DNA from: Clusia tigrina
Lineage: Eukaryota; Arthropoda; Insecta; Diptera; Clusiidae
Length of the DNA: 64,000 nucleotides
Assembly (NCBI GenBank): GCA_920105625.2
Contig: OV050030.1
Coordinates: forward strand, 314,513,289-314,577,288
Direction: 5' to 3'
A program made the translations under genes and the position numbers. Each line of letters begins with the position of its first letter. Position 1 is the first letter of the stretch. This document shows, one piece after another, positions 42,073-52,530 of this stretch. The notes under the pieces are model-generated. The model was not told the origin of the DNA, did no database searches, and saw only the letters and a program-made list of their open reading frames with translations.

Positions 42073-42260
42073 GATTATCGAAAATTTTGATTTCAGAAAA
42101 ACATAATATGAGCAAGCAGCAATGTAAGACGGATTTTTTACAAGTTATTATGTTTATTTATTTATTGTATGTAAATTACTGTTTTGTGCTATTTCAATTC
42201 CAACCCAGTGTATATGTACAAATAAATATATATTTCACTATTAAATAGTTGACTTCATTC
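42073..42260. other. A/T-rich spacer, nothing recognised
   Basis: It lies between the end of Gypsy homology (42072) and the HARBI1-like fragment. It is A/T-rich with poly(T) and TTTATTTAT runs, and has no open frame or repeat that I can assign. Confidence 0.4.
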
Positions 42261-42266
42261 ATTTTA

Positions 42267-42682
42267 TTATTGAAGTATATTTCGCAAATAGTTTTGCCTT
42301 GTCTGACGACCAAGCTTAAGCCAATGGTTGTTTTCCATGTCTTTTTCGTCTTCTTCGTCGTCTTCGTCTACTTCGTCGTCTTCGTCTACTTCGTTTTCTT
42401 CGTCATCTGTGTCATCACTATCACTATTATTAAGGTACAAATTGTGTAGGCAAAATACGGCGTATGTACGGGTCATAATGCAGCGTTCGGTGCTGTAACA
42501 GGCAGCGAAACCAACTCTTCACAACGCCAATACACCTTTTTACCACTTGGCGTCCCTTCACAAGCCGCCTGTTGAACTGTTGCTCCAAAGACTTTTCTAC
42601 TGGTTTTCGAAATGGAGTAAGCAGCCAAGAGGTAAATTATGCTGTATTTTAAAGGCGCTCCCTTCATGATACCAGACCGCAT
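42267..42682 (-). pseudogene. HARBI1/PIF-Harbinger-like transposase C-terminus
   Basis: Minus-strand frames overlapping at about 42470-42570 encode V-V-K-R-C-I-G-V-V-K and F-R-C-L-L, then in the next frame Y-A-V-F-C-L-H-N-L-Y-L. These match the C-terminal part of DDE_Tnp_4 nucleases, which in the family ends with an R-x-x-G-x-x-K element and an L-H-N helix. The tail (42300-42420) is a run of Asp and Glu codons, GAC/GAA-rich, seen on the plus strand as a TTCGTC repeat. A frameshift separates the pieces; the catalytic part is missing. Confidence 0.6.
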
Positions 42683-42694
42683 CAGGTCGTAACG

Positions 42695-44085
42695 ATGGCC
42701 TTACTGTGGTGCGGAGCACTGCCACAGTTAACCAACCCCTTCCCCTTTCAAATTTTTAGCTGCCTTAGCTTGACCTATCGAGCGGCTGGCCGTACGAACC
42801 AGATGGAAAAAACTAGAACCAAAAAAACTGACGAGCGGTCTTTAAACGCTAATTCGGATGATAATCCAAAATCCCCCGCACACTCTGCGACGGGTATTGC
42901 AGCTAAAGACGACGAGTCTGCCACAAGCAATGCCACGTGCTGCGCTAGTGTTGCTAACCTGAGAACCAAGAGGTTCTACAAAGAAAAAAGGGCTGCTCTC
43001 CGGACGGTGGAACGCTTGTCGCGGATTCCAGAGAAGGTGAGGACGGTGAAGCAGAAGGCTTCCCTCGGGTGGGCGATGAAAGTCGTCAAGGAGCCTCAGG
43101 CTGCAACACAGCATGCTTCAAAAGGTCAACGGTCCCTAGAAGAGACCACCCACCCGGACCCAAAAAACTTTAAAAAGCGCGGTATTGTCACCACGAAATC
43201 TCTCAGCGAAGTCCTGAAAGGACACCAGGTCATGGCGGTTATAGATCGCAATGACACGGATGGCATTCTCCTGAGTGCTAGAAAACGGTAGAAGTCAGCC
43301 TTTCAAGGCTCTACCTCCAGCTTATGAAGGAATTCCCAGGTGGTTTGTCTCTTTTCGCGACAGCGGATGGCATTAGGGCCGCGTGAAGCTAATAGCTAAT
43401 TGCGATCTTCAGGATCGGTGAAGCATGGCCAGGCGCAAGGCTCGAAGTCGTATCTAGGGAGCTGACCCTAGTAGACCTAGAGCGCGCGCGTGAAAAAGGT
43501 AGAAGTCAGCCTTTCAAGGCTCTACCTCCAGCTTATGAAGGAATTCCCAGGTGGTTTGCCTCTTTTCGCGACAGCGGATGGCATTAGGGCCACGTGAAGC
43601 TAATAGCTAATTACGATCTTCAGGATCGGTGAAGCATGGCCAGGCGCAAGGCTCGAAGTCGTATCTAGGGAGCTGACCCTAGTAGACCTAGAGCGCGCGC
43701 GTGATCCCAGCCGAACCGTTTGACCCTGAGGCTATCTTGGAGATATTTAGGTTGAGCAACCAGTAGCTCCCGAGTAAAAATTGGAAGGTGACTAAGGTAG
43801 AGGAACCAAAAGGGGATTCCAGGTCAATAACCCTTGTGGTGAACGCCGAATCTCTGGCGACTCTGGCTGAATCCAATTGGGTCGTGGGCTATGGCTTCTC
43901 AACCACAAGCCTCAAGATCTACAAAAAGGACGGCAACCGTCTGATATGGATCGAGTGGGAGTGAATCCTTTAGGAGTAACTGCTGATCCTACTGCAGCTG
44001 AGGACTCCGCCATGCACCCGAAACGCAGTGACTCTATGTCAACTGTGTGGGGGTTTCGAGAGTCTCCTAGGGACAACCACGCTCA
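42695..44085 (+). pseudogene. LOA-like LINE ORF1 (gag-like), degenerate
   Basis: The open frame 42695-43291 (198 codons; a likelier start is the Met codon at 42803) is rich in Lys, Arg and Ser. It ends in a region resembling the RNA-binding ORF1 proteins of LOA elements. After 43291 homology continues through multiple frames (L-Q-L-M-K-E-F-P-G near 43320; W-P-G-A-R-L-E-V-V near 43430), interrupted by stops and by a 211-bp tandem duplication. The final part (43877-44089) reads W-L-L-N-H-K-P-Q-D-L, in ORF1-like sequence. No zinc knuckles are evident. Confidence 0.6.
43287..43704. repeat. 211-bp direct tandem duplication
   Basis: The segment 43287-43497 is repeated from 43498 to about 43704 with only a few mismatches (for example GTTTGTCTC against GTTTGCCTC, GGCCGCGTG against GGCCACGTG). 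The duplication lies inside the degenerate LOA ORF1. Low divergence between copies against a heavily decayed host element suggests it is recent. Confidence 0.9.
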
Positions 44086-44173
44086 GTGAGGAGGAAGTCC
44101 TTCTGGAGTCAGACTCGGAGTCTGAGGCTGATGTCACGGTGGTGGAGGTGCCCAGCGCTAGGAGTAGCAGAGA

Positions 44174-44967
44174 TGCTACGAATAATTCAGATTAACCTCC
44201 ATCACTCGAAGGCAGCGGCTGCAAGCCTTCAGCTCCGTCTTGCAAAAGGCGGAGTAGACGTTGTCCTGATCCAAGAACCCTGGACATACGGGGACTTGGT
44301 CTGTGGTCTTAGGACTGAGAATTACAGCTTGCTGAATACCGTAAGTGAAGGAAGACCTATGTCATGTATCCTCATTAGCTCATTTATTCTCCCCAATTAC
44401 AACAACAAGGATGTAACGGCCATCTGCCTGGAAACTGGCAAGGGACGGTACTGGCAAGGGACGGAACTGGCTGGTCTCGGTCTATATGGCGCATGACCAT
44501 GAAATCCTTCCGGAAGCCAACCTACAGAAGCTTGTTGTGGATGCAAATGCTCAACGGGTGGCTGTAATTATTGAATGCGATGCCAATGCGCACCACGACA
44601 TCTGGAGAAGCACTGATGTCCATGAACGCGGTGAGTCATTATATGAATATATTGTAACGACTAATCTTCTTATATGTAATAAGGGGTTAGAACCTACTTT
44701 CATTACTGCTAATAGGCAAGAAGTCCTTGCCTCCTAATCAATTTTTGATCAGATCTCAAATTGGAGAGTTCTAGAGGAACACTCCTTTTCGGATCATAGG
44801 TTAATTCAGTTTGATCTTCTAGATAGTCTACCTAGCCCTAAGGCTTTTAGAAATATCAGGAAAGCAAACTGGGACCTCTACAAGGTGACTGTAACTAGAC
44901 TAACCTTAGAACCCCACAAGCACAAGCACGTGTGCCGAAATTGATAGGTCTGTGCAGGTTCTAACGG
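44174..44967 (+). pseudogene. LOA-like LINE endonuclease (ORF2 N-terminus)
   Basis: ORF2 appears to start near 44174 with M-L-R-I-I-Q-I-N-L-H-H-S-K. It continues with L-I-Q-E-P-W, the metal-binding Glu motif of APE-type endonucleases that nick the target DNA. The frame is broken around 44440-44490 with a short loss. It continues in 44486-44737 with E-C-D-A-N-A-H-H (the D-A-N-A-H motif) and after 44737 in another frame with S-D-H near 44795. It is inactive because of the deletion and frameshifts. Confidence 0.7.
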
Positions 44968-46789
44968 TTGTTCTTAATAAGGATCCATTGGTCTCTTGCC
45001 CACTCAGTAGACCCAGGGGGAAACAATAACCCACGTGGTGGGGGGAGGAAATTAGGGGACTCAGAAAAAACTGTAGTCAACAGCGCAAAGAAGTCTAGAG
45101 ATAGTGCAAGTAAGCTTAGGAAGTCACAAAGACAATTGTGGAGAAACTTTTGCGGTGAACTAAAAGACATCTCTGAGACGTCCAGGTTGAGGAAGATCAT
45201 ATCAACTGCTCCAATAGTACCTGGTTCCCTGAGAAGGGAGGATGGATCTTGGACTTCAAATAGTAATGAGACTCTAGAGCTTCTTCTAGCGACTCACTTT
45301 CCTGGTTGCTCGAGCACAATTCCGCGGAGAATGAAACCCAGCGCGAATGCGAATGTAGTTGAAGTCAACTCAGACATAGTCTCGAAGCCAAAATTGCAAT
45401 GGGCTATCCATAGCTTCAAACCATTTACAGCATCTGGCCCGGATGGTGTAGCTCCAATTGAAATTCAGCAGTCAGAGAATCTTATAATAGAGTGTCTGCT
45501 AAAGACCTACAATAGTTGTCTTGAATTAGCATATATTCCAGACTCATGGAAGCATGTAAGGGTCATTTTTATACCCAAGGCCGGCAAGAGCTCGCACACA
45601 GCTCCAGGGGACTTAAGGCATATTGGTCTGTCCACTTTCTATCTGAAAGTCCTGGAAAGGTTGTTAGACATTCATCTGAGGCTCACTATAGACAGACAGA
45701 AGCTGTCAGTCTCTCAGCATGCCTACTTCAAGGGTAAATCGGTTGAGGCCGCTTTACACTCCTTAGTCTCTAGTACTGAGCGCTCCCTGCATAACAAGGA
45801 GTTCTCCCAAGTTGCTTTCCTGGACATTGAGGGAGCTTTCAACAATATCAAATCAGATGTAATAATCGGTGCGATGCGAGACTTGGAGGTGGAACCCGCC
45901 ATTAGCAGGTGGATTGAAAACATGCTTAGTAGCACAGCTGGGGGCGGCGTCAGCCAAGAAGTCCGTGTGCAGAGGCACACCTCAAGGTGGAGTTCTTTCA
46001 ACCCTACTCTGGAATCTTGCGGTAAATCAGCTGCTTGTTCTACTGGAGAGGGAAGGTGCAAGGTAGTTCCGTATGCAGATGATGTTGCTATTAGTATCTC
46101 GGGAAAATACATATCAACTTTCAGGGACTTGATGCAGCACATGTTGAACATTTTCTCTAAATGGACTACTGACAGTGGGTTGCGGCTAATTCGACCAAGA
46201 CTAAGCTGCTGCTCTTCACTAGGAAGTATAAAATTCCTTAATTTATCGCTCCGGCTCAGGTATCTATGCACTCTTGCAAAGAGTGCATAGATACCTGAAA
46301 AAAAGAGTTAAAGGTAAAAAATGGGGGTTACAGCCTAAGGTAGCCTATTGGATATACACAGCTATGATACGACCAGTCCTTTTCTATGGGGTGCTTGCTT
46401 GGTGGACAGCCCTAATTAAGTCCACATACAATAGGCTGGTAACTAAGGTACAAAGAACGGTAGAGGTATTCATAAGTAGTGCCATTAGAACAACTCCAAC
46501 GGCAGCATTGGACGTTATGTTCAATCTGCTGCCTGTAGGTTTTTAGCGAAAAAATGGCTGCAAACTCAGCTATATGATTAAAAGCTACGGATCAATGGGT
46601 TACCAGGAATGTAGGTCCTGTGTCTATTTTAAGATATTTTGAGGGTATTCCTGACTCTTTCGACTACATCAATGTATGCCTTCAATGGTATGTGCAGGAT
46701 CTCCATTCCCTCCAGGGAGGAATGGAAGGATGGCATCCCCCCTCATGTAGAAGGGGTCCACATATACACAGATGGATCCAACTTACAGA
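44968..46789 (+). pseudogene. LOA-like LINE reverse transcriptase, cut at RNase H
   Basis: The frame 44968-46290 (440 codons) carries A-S-G-P-D-G-V near 45430, I-P-K-A-G-K near 45570, H-A-Y-F-K-G near 45720, F-L-D-I-E-G-A-F-N near 45825 and Y-A-D-D-V near 46075. The R-G-T-P-Q-G-G motif is in another frame (45869-46066), so two offsetting frameshifts flank it. A 20-bp inverted repeat at 46256-46298 marks an apparent deletion before the thumb (46274-46546, W-I-Y-T-A-M-I-R-P). The sequence ends at I-Y-T-D-G-S, the beginning of RNase H, where Gypsy copy B starts at 46790. Confidence 0.75.
46256..46298. repeat. Perfect 20-bp inverted repeat with 3-nt loop
   Basis: Arm 46256-46275 is the exact reverse complement of 46279-46298, with loop GCA at 46276-46278. 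It sits where the LOA RT frame loses the connection region before the thumb. Confidence 0.95.
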
Positions 46790-47951
46790 GTTAATCATTT
46801 TCTACGCGGTATTGTTTTTTTTAACAAATTATGAAATGTGCACAAACTTAGTTCAAGGCTACCCACTTTATGCAATTGACATTTTTTTCACGAAAGTGGC
46901 ACCACAGAAAAATCGTTCCAATCCAATAAAAATTAGATACCTACATATATAAATATTAATATACAGAAAGCAATACGAATCATGAACGAATCACCGCACA
47001 AAGCAAATAAAGAGAAACAGAAAAATCAGTCACATTGCAAGAAGCCAAAGGCAATATAATTCAAAGGATCAATGATGAGAGAATCAATGCTGTCTACAGC
47101 AGTGTTATTCTAATTAACTCAGCGCCAAAGTTACATCGCTCTCTCGCTGTGTGTGCAATGAAATTCTTAGCGTAGCAAAGAGTGCCCTTGCCTGAAAGAG
47201 ATTAAGAAGCACTTCTCTCGCTTCAAAATGCTCGCTTAGAGCCTACCAACAACAAAAACGTTGCTAAAAATGCTAAATTAAAAACCTTTTTTCACATCTA
47301 AAAGCAATTATTTTCAAAAAAGGGAAACCATTGGCAAAAACAACAGCAAAATTATTTTCATTTGGTTTTTTTTTATTAAATTTGATCCAAAAGTTCTTTC
47401 TAAAAAGTACCGAAACATTTGTATCGAGACAAACTACGCCGATTAATACTAAGATTTACGAATAGGATACACAAATAATATTTTGTACTACTCTATGGAA
47501 GAGCATCTAATCAATCTGAAAACAATATTTCGAGCTCTAAGAAGAGCTAAATTAAAAACACAAAGTGACAAATGCGGCTTCCTGAAGAAGGAAACGCAAT
47601 TTTTAGGACATACATTCACAACAAAAAGGGTTACGCCAAAAGTAACAGTCATTGAAAAACGAAAACTACCTAATACTACAAAGAAAATAAAATCCTTTTT
47701 AGACTGACAAAAAGTTTGTAAAAAATTAGGCGAAAATAGCGAATCCCATGACTCAATACTTAAAAAGAATCAACCAATTAATGAATAGGGTCCTGATTTC
47801 ATAACCTCCTTTGAAAAGTTTAAAGACATAGTAACAAATTCACCCATATTCCGTTCTACCAACTTCACAAAAAAAGGAGTTGCTCGCGATAGTATGGGTA
47901 GTGAAATAGTTTCTACCATACGTCTTTGGTAGGAAATTTGTTATCGAAAGT
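46790..47951 (+). pseudogene. Gypsy remnant, copy B, left part
   Basis: Positions 46790-47475 match the leader of copy A (39663-40345). The sequence then jumps directly to RT pieces matching 41240 onward: a 74-codon frame at 47483-47707 with L-K-T-Q-S-D-K-C-G-F-L-K-K-E-T-Q-F-L-G-H, typical of 17.6/297 RT. It lacks the RT segment and the mariner fragment present in A. It is interrupted at 47951 by the Copia dimer and resumes at 56672. The last five bases, AAAGT at 47947-47951, are the Copia target duplication. Confidence 0.75.
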
Positions 47952-48200
47952 TGTTAAAAGCAACACTGTTTAATTACAACTCTATATAATCTTCATATTC
48001 CTATCTTCATATTCTTCGTTAACTCATGCTTACGTGTCCTATTCTGATTGGTTGTTTTATTCAGCTACTAACGTATGTAAAAACTTAGATATATACAACT
48101 CTATTACCCATGTATAGATTTATCACTTCGTTTCTAACCTTTGCAAATACAAGAACTACTTATATTGTAATATTGAACCCACTCGTGTTTTACTTCAATA
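47952..48200 (+). repeat. Copia 5' LTR
   Basis: 249 bp, beginning TGTTAAAAGC and ending TTCAATA. The terminal dinucleotides are TG...TA rather than TG...CA; the boundary is fixed by the primer-binding site and the target duplication. A TATATAAT stretch near 47983 could serve as TATA element. It appears identical to the central LTR by eye. Confidence 0.85.
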
Positions 48201-48215
48201 GGTTATGGGCCCAGT
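48201..48215 (+). promoter_or_regulatory. Copia primer-binding site
   Basis: GGTTATGGGCCCAGT directly follows the LTR. Drosophila copia has the same type of site, complementary to an internal part of initiator tRNA-Met, where a half-tRNA primes minus-strand synthesis. The site recurs at 52438. Confidence 0.8.
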
Positions 48216-48293
48216 GGAGTTTTAATTAAATTAAATTAAAGTTCAAGTATTTGGAAAGTGTTAAGGTTTGATTAAAAATAAAACGGTGCAGCA

Positions 48294-51200
48294 ATGACGG
48301 AGGAATCCATCCATTTTTTCCACCGACTAAACAACAGCAACTACAGGTTGTGGAAGTTCAATGTCGATGCGGTTTTAAAAGGCCAAGGATTACTAGGAAT
48401 AGTACAAGGGAAGACGAAGTTTAATGACTCGACAACCCAAGAACAGAGGGATTTGTGGATGAAGCGTGATGGTAAAGCCATGGGAATACTTATTTCCTCC
48501 ATCGAAAAGGATCAGGCAAATCATATATTGTCATGTTCCGACTCAAACGAAGTCTACGAAAAGCTGAAGAATATCCACGACAAGCAAAGTGAAGTGAAAG
48601 TTATGTGCCTGTACGAAGAATATTTTTCGCTAAAGATGCAAGAAGATGAATCAGTAGCAGCATATGTGTCGAAAGCATCTTCATTAGCGGCAGAAATAGA
48701 GGGGCAAGGTGAAAAGTTATCCGACAACATAAAAATGGAGCGAATCATAAGTAGTTTGCCACCAAGGTACCAAAACTTCAAAACTGTGTGGTATAATATA
48801 AAAGAAGGTAGAAACATAGAAAATCTGATGGCAAAACTTCAACTAGAGGAAGATCAGCTTAAGAAAAATAACGACGCTGACGTGACGGAAGCAGCGTTTA
48901 ATGCAAAATCAGATAAACACAAAAAATATATTGCAGATAGAAAGAGAACATCTAAATGCAATTTTTGTCACAAAGTTGGACATTGGGAGAGAGAATGTCG
49001 TGCAAAAAAGAAACAAATAAAACATAAACAAGAGAGTAATTCGAAAAGAGACAGCAATGACGACGAGGTTGCCTTTGTTGCATCGATGTCAGATGTCATA
49101 TCAGCCCCATATAGCGATGTGTGGATCGCAGATTCAGGTGCCACTGAGCATATGACTTCACGCAAAGAGTGGTTTTCTGAACTACATCTTACAAGTTCCA
49201 ATCGCTTTGTTTACATTGCAAATAATGAGAAATTGCCAATTAGAGGTTTTGGCACAATTAACATAAACGCTCTTGTAAACAACAAATGGATACCTCGCAC
49301 TCTCACTAACGTACAATACGTTCCACAACTAAAACAAAACTTATTCTCTACTGGATCAACGACATCCAAAGGTTTCGCAGTGGTAACAGAATCCACATGT
49401 TGTGTTTTGAAAGACAAAAACGAAAATATTGTGGCAACAGGTGTTCGGGATTCTAAAAATCAATATAGAATGATATTTCAATTGGGAAATGATTGTGCAG
49501 CAAATTCGGCGAAGCTAGATACTCTTCAACAGTGGCATTGCAGACTTGGGCACATAAATACAGCAGCAATCAAGAATATGTGCAATAAAAATCTAGCTGA
49601 TGGAATAAACATGACAGATAAAATTGATTTTTTTTGTGAAGATTGCAAAAAAGGAAAAATGCATCGTTCATCGCATAGCACAACAATCAAACGTGAAGCA
49701 GCTAAATGCGAATATTTTCATATGGATTTATGCGGCCCGATGAATGAAACTGGAGTTGGTGGAGTTCGTTATTTCATGTTGCTTAAGGATGAAAGCACAA
49801 GTTTCAGGTATGTTTACTTTATATGTAACAAATCTGAAGTGCATCAAAAGCTAAAATGTTTCATTTTTATGGTACGCAACATGACTGGCAAACGGGTGAA
49901 ACACATACGGTGTGACAACGGTACGGAGTTTATAAACAAAGATGTAGTGGAGCTTCTGTCAAACAATGGAATTGTTCTAGAAAAGATCTCGCCGTACACT
50001 CCAGAACAAAATGGTTTCATCGAGAGGGACAACAGGACAGTTCAAGAGTCGGCTCGTACGATGTTATTAGCGAGCGGTTTGAACACATTTCTTTGGCCAG
50101 AAGCAGTTCGAACAGCGGTTTATATTCTAAACAGATCAGCGCCTGCAAATCGTTTAAAAACACCTTACGAATGGTGGTTTGGCAAGAAACCAGATTTAAG
50201 TCACCTGAAGATTTTCGGTACTGAATGTATGGTGTACCAACCAAAACAACTTGGGGGGTATGAACCTACCACAAAAAACTTTCGCATGTATGACAGAGAG
50301 TCGAAGAAGGTTGTTGTTAGCTGTGACGTCGTTTTCAATGAAAAGCCTATTAAAGTTGAGAAAACTATTGAAATAGAAGAAGAAGTAACAAATGATGTAA
50401 ATGGCGAACAAGACAGTGTATCTGATAGTTTCCTATTTCAACTACAAGCAGCCAGTACTCCGAAGACTTCGATAACAAAGGAATCATCAACGATTGATAA
50501 GGTAACGACTCCTGACAGCTCTACAAATCCAGATTTAGCAGCAGATGTGAGGGAACATAAACAGTATGGTTTGCGAAAAGAAATTGTACCCCCTAAACGC
50601 TTTGGTATCGATTACATGAGTTGCTTGGCAACCATTTCAGAACCGGATACATACAATGACGCTGTTAGTTCGGAATATGCAGAAAATTGGATTTCAGCGA
50701 TAAATGACGAACTAGATTCACTCGAACTAAACCAAACATGGGAACTGGTACATAAGCCACAAAACAAGAATATTGTTGGATGTAAGTGGGTGTTTAAAAT
50801 TAAATCACTCCCAAATCAAGAACCCATATTTAAAGCGCGACTAGTTGCCAAAGGCTATTCGCAAGAGTCTGGAATAGACTTTAGAGAAACATATTCTCCG
50901 GTCGTAAGATATGATTCAGTGAGAGCTGCTTTAGCGTTGGCCGCTATTGAAGACATGGAAATGATGCAATTTGACGTAAAAACAGCCTTTTTATATGGCG
51001 AACTCAGCGAAGAGATATATATGGACATTCCAAAGGGCATCAACGTAAGCCAAGATAAAAATTTAGTTTTTCGTCTCAAAAAATGTCTTTATGGCCTAAA
51101 GCAGGCGTCTCGAAATTGGAATTTGAAATTCATTGAATTTCTAAAAATATTTAAAATGAAGCAATCTATTGCCGATCACTGTCTTTTCTATGGAACTATT

Positions 51201-52094
51201 GAAAACAGTACAATGATTTTGCTGCTATATGTTGACGACGGGTTGATAATGTCCACTAGCAAACGTGGATTAAAATTATTCATTGATACGTTGTCAGAAA
51301 ATTTTCGTATTACGTATGGCGAGCATAATTATTATGTTGGCCTAGAAATTCATCGGGATAGATTGAACAAGTCCATCACAATAAATCAACATTCCTATAT
51401 TCAGAAAATTCTTCGGAAATTTAATATGGATGATGCTAATACAATTTCAACGCCATCTGATTGCAACGTATATTTAACTAAATCGAGTGACGAAGATAAT
51501 GTCCAATACCCATTTAGACAAGCTGTTGGTTCTTTGATGTTTGCTGCTATAGTATCTAGACCCGATATTTCGTATGCAGTAGGAGAAATAAGTAAATTCA
51601 CCGAAAGTCCGAAAAGAAGTCATGTCGAGGCCCTTAAGCGTATATTTCGGTACCTGAAAGCAACTATAGACAACTGCATCGAATATAAATCAAACAAATC
51701 ATTCAAATTTGAAGGTTTTACTGACGCAGATTTTGCTCGTGACATCGACACAAGAAGATCCACAACAGGCTACGTGTTTCTCATAAACGACAGCGCAATC
51801 ACTTGGAGAAGTCATCGTCAGAAAACAGTCGCGTTATCCACAACGGAAGCAGAGTGTATGGCGGCATGTGAAGGTGCTAAGGAAGCAATTTGGCTTCAGC
51901 AATTATTATCTGATGTTGGATATTCTCAAAGCTCACCTACAATTCTTAATGTTGATAACCAGGGTGCAATACGACTCATTAGAAATCCGGAATTGCATCA
52001 TAATACAAAACATATCGACATAAGACTACAATTCATCAGAGATCTTCAGAAGAATAAAACTATTGAGCTCAAATATGTAAATACTGAATTATAA
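48294..52094 (+). CDS. Copia gag-pol polyprotein, copy 1 (1266 codons)
   Basis: One open frame with the domains in Ty1/copia order: gag (UBN2-type) residues 1-215; CCHC knuckle C-N-F-C-H-K-V-G-H-W-E-R-E-C near 222-235; protease D-S-G-A near 280; integrase zinc region (W-H-C-R-L-G-H and C-E-D-C) near 413-455; integrase core Asp near 477, R-C-D-N-G-T near 539 and Glu near 570; RT from about 812 with Y-V-D-D-G near 979; RNase H with F-T-D-A-D near 1140 and T-T-E-A-E near 1183. It ends at TAA 52092-52094, after which the same frame continues 28 codons including A-D-I-L-T-K-P-L. The start ATG lies 93 bp after the LTR. It is nearly intact and apparently young, but the last RNase H-linked segment is cut off. 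Confidence 0.95.
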   Translation: MTEESIHFFHRLNNSNYRLWKFNVDAVLKGQGLLGIVQGKTKFNDSTTQEQRDLWMKRDGKAMGILISSIEKDQANHILSCSDSNEVYEKLKNIHDKQSEVKVMCLYEEYFSLKMQEDESVAAYVSKASSLAAEIEGQGEKLSDNIKMERIISSLPPRYQNFKTVWYNIKEGRNIENLMAKLQLEEDQLKKNNDADVTEAAFNAKSDKHKKYIADRKRTSKCNFCHKVGHWERECRAKKKQIKHKQESNSKRDSNDDEVAFVASMSDVISAPYSDVWIADSGATEHMTSRKEWFSELHLTSSNRFVYIANNEKLPIRGFGTININALVNNKWIPRTLTNVQYVPQLKQNLFSTGSTTSKGFAVVTESTCCVLKDKNENIVATGVRDSKNQYRMIFQLGNDCAANSAKLDTLQQWHCRLGHINTAAIKNMCNKNLADGINMTDKIDFFCEDCKKGKMHRSSHSTTIKREAAKCEYFHMDLCGPMNETGVGGVRYFMLLKDESTSFRYVYFICNKSEVHQKLKCFIFMVRNMTGKRVKHIRCDNGTEFINKDVVELLSNNGIVLEKISPYTPEQNGFIERDNRTVQESARTMLLASGLNTFLWPEAVRTAVYILNRSAPANRLKTPYEWWFGKKPDLSHLKIFGTECMVYQPKQLGGYEPTTKNFRMYDRESKKVVVSCDVVFNEKPIKVEKTIEIEEEVTNDVNGEQDSVSDSFLFQLQAASTPKTSITKESSTIDKVTTPDSSTNPDLAADVREHKQYGLRKEIVPPKRFGIDYMSCLATISEPDTYNDAVSSEYAENWISAINDELDSLELNQTWELVHKPQNKNIVGCKWVFKIKSLPNQEPIFKARLVAKGYSQESGIDFRETYSPVVRYDSVRAALALAAIEDMEMMQFDVKTAFLYGELSEEIYMDIPKGINVSQDKNLVFRLKKCLYGLKQASRNWNLKFIEFLKIFKMKQSIADHCLFYGTIENSTMILLLYVDDGLIMSTSKRGLKLFIDTLSENFRITYGEHNYYVGLEIHRDRLNKSITINQHSYIQKILRKFNMDDANTISTPSDCNVYLTKSSDEDNVQYPFRQAVGSLMFAAIVSRPDISYAVGEISKFTESPKRSHVEALKRIFRYLKATIDNCIEYKSNKSFKFEGFTDADFARDIDTRRSTTGYVFLINDSAITWRSHRQKTVALSTTEAECMAACEGAKEAIWLQQLLSDVGYSQSSPTILNVDNQGAIRLIRNPELHHNTKHIDIRLQFIRDLQKNKTIELKYVNTEL

Positions 52095-52181
52095 CGTGCT
52101 GATATACTTACAAAGCCTTTGACGACTCAAAGATTTAAGAATAATCTACAGCTTTTGGGAATGTTGGAATTTAAACAATGA
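52095..52181 (+). other. Copia pol tail beyond the in-frame stop (copy 1)
   Basis: After TAA, 28 codons stay in frame up to TGA at 52179-52181 and include the A-D-I-L-T-K-P-L motif that normally closes copia-family polyproteins. The purine-rich TGAGTGAGAG right after it is the likely polypurine tract before the LTR at 52189. Confidence 0.75.
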
Positions 52182-52188
52182 GTGAGAG

Positions 52189-52437
52189 TGTTAAAAGCAA
52201 CACTGTTTAATTACAACTCTATATAATCTTCATATTCCTATCTTCATATTCTTCGTTAACTCATGCTTACGTGTCCTATTCTGATTGGTTGTTTTATTCA
52301 GCTACTAACGTATGTAAAAACTTAGATATATACAACTCTATTACCCATGTATAGATTTATCACTTCGTTTCTAACCTTTGCAAATACAAGAACTACTTAT
52401 ATTGTAATATTGAACCCACTCGTGTTTTACTTCAATA
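52189..52437 (+). repeat. Central shared Copia LTR
   Basis: 249 bp, apparently identical to 47952-48200. It is preceded by the polypurine tract of copy 1 and followed by the primer-binding site of copy 2, so it is 3' LTR for one and 5' LTR for the other. Confidence 0.9.
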
Positions 52438-52530
52438 GGTTATGGGCCCAGTGGAGTTTTAATTAAATTAAATTAAAGTTCAAGTATTTGGAAAGTGTTA
52501 AGGTTTGATTAAAAATAAAACGGTGCAGCA

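Noticed and set aside
45723..46271. 182-codon minus frame opposite LOA RT
   Set aside because: The plus strand carries clear RT motifs there; the minus frame is a shadow.
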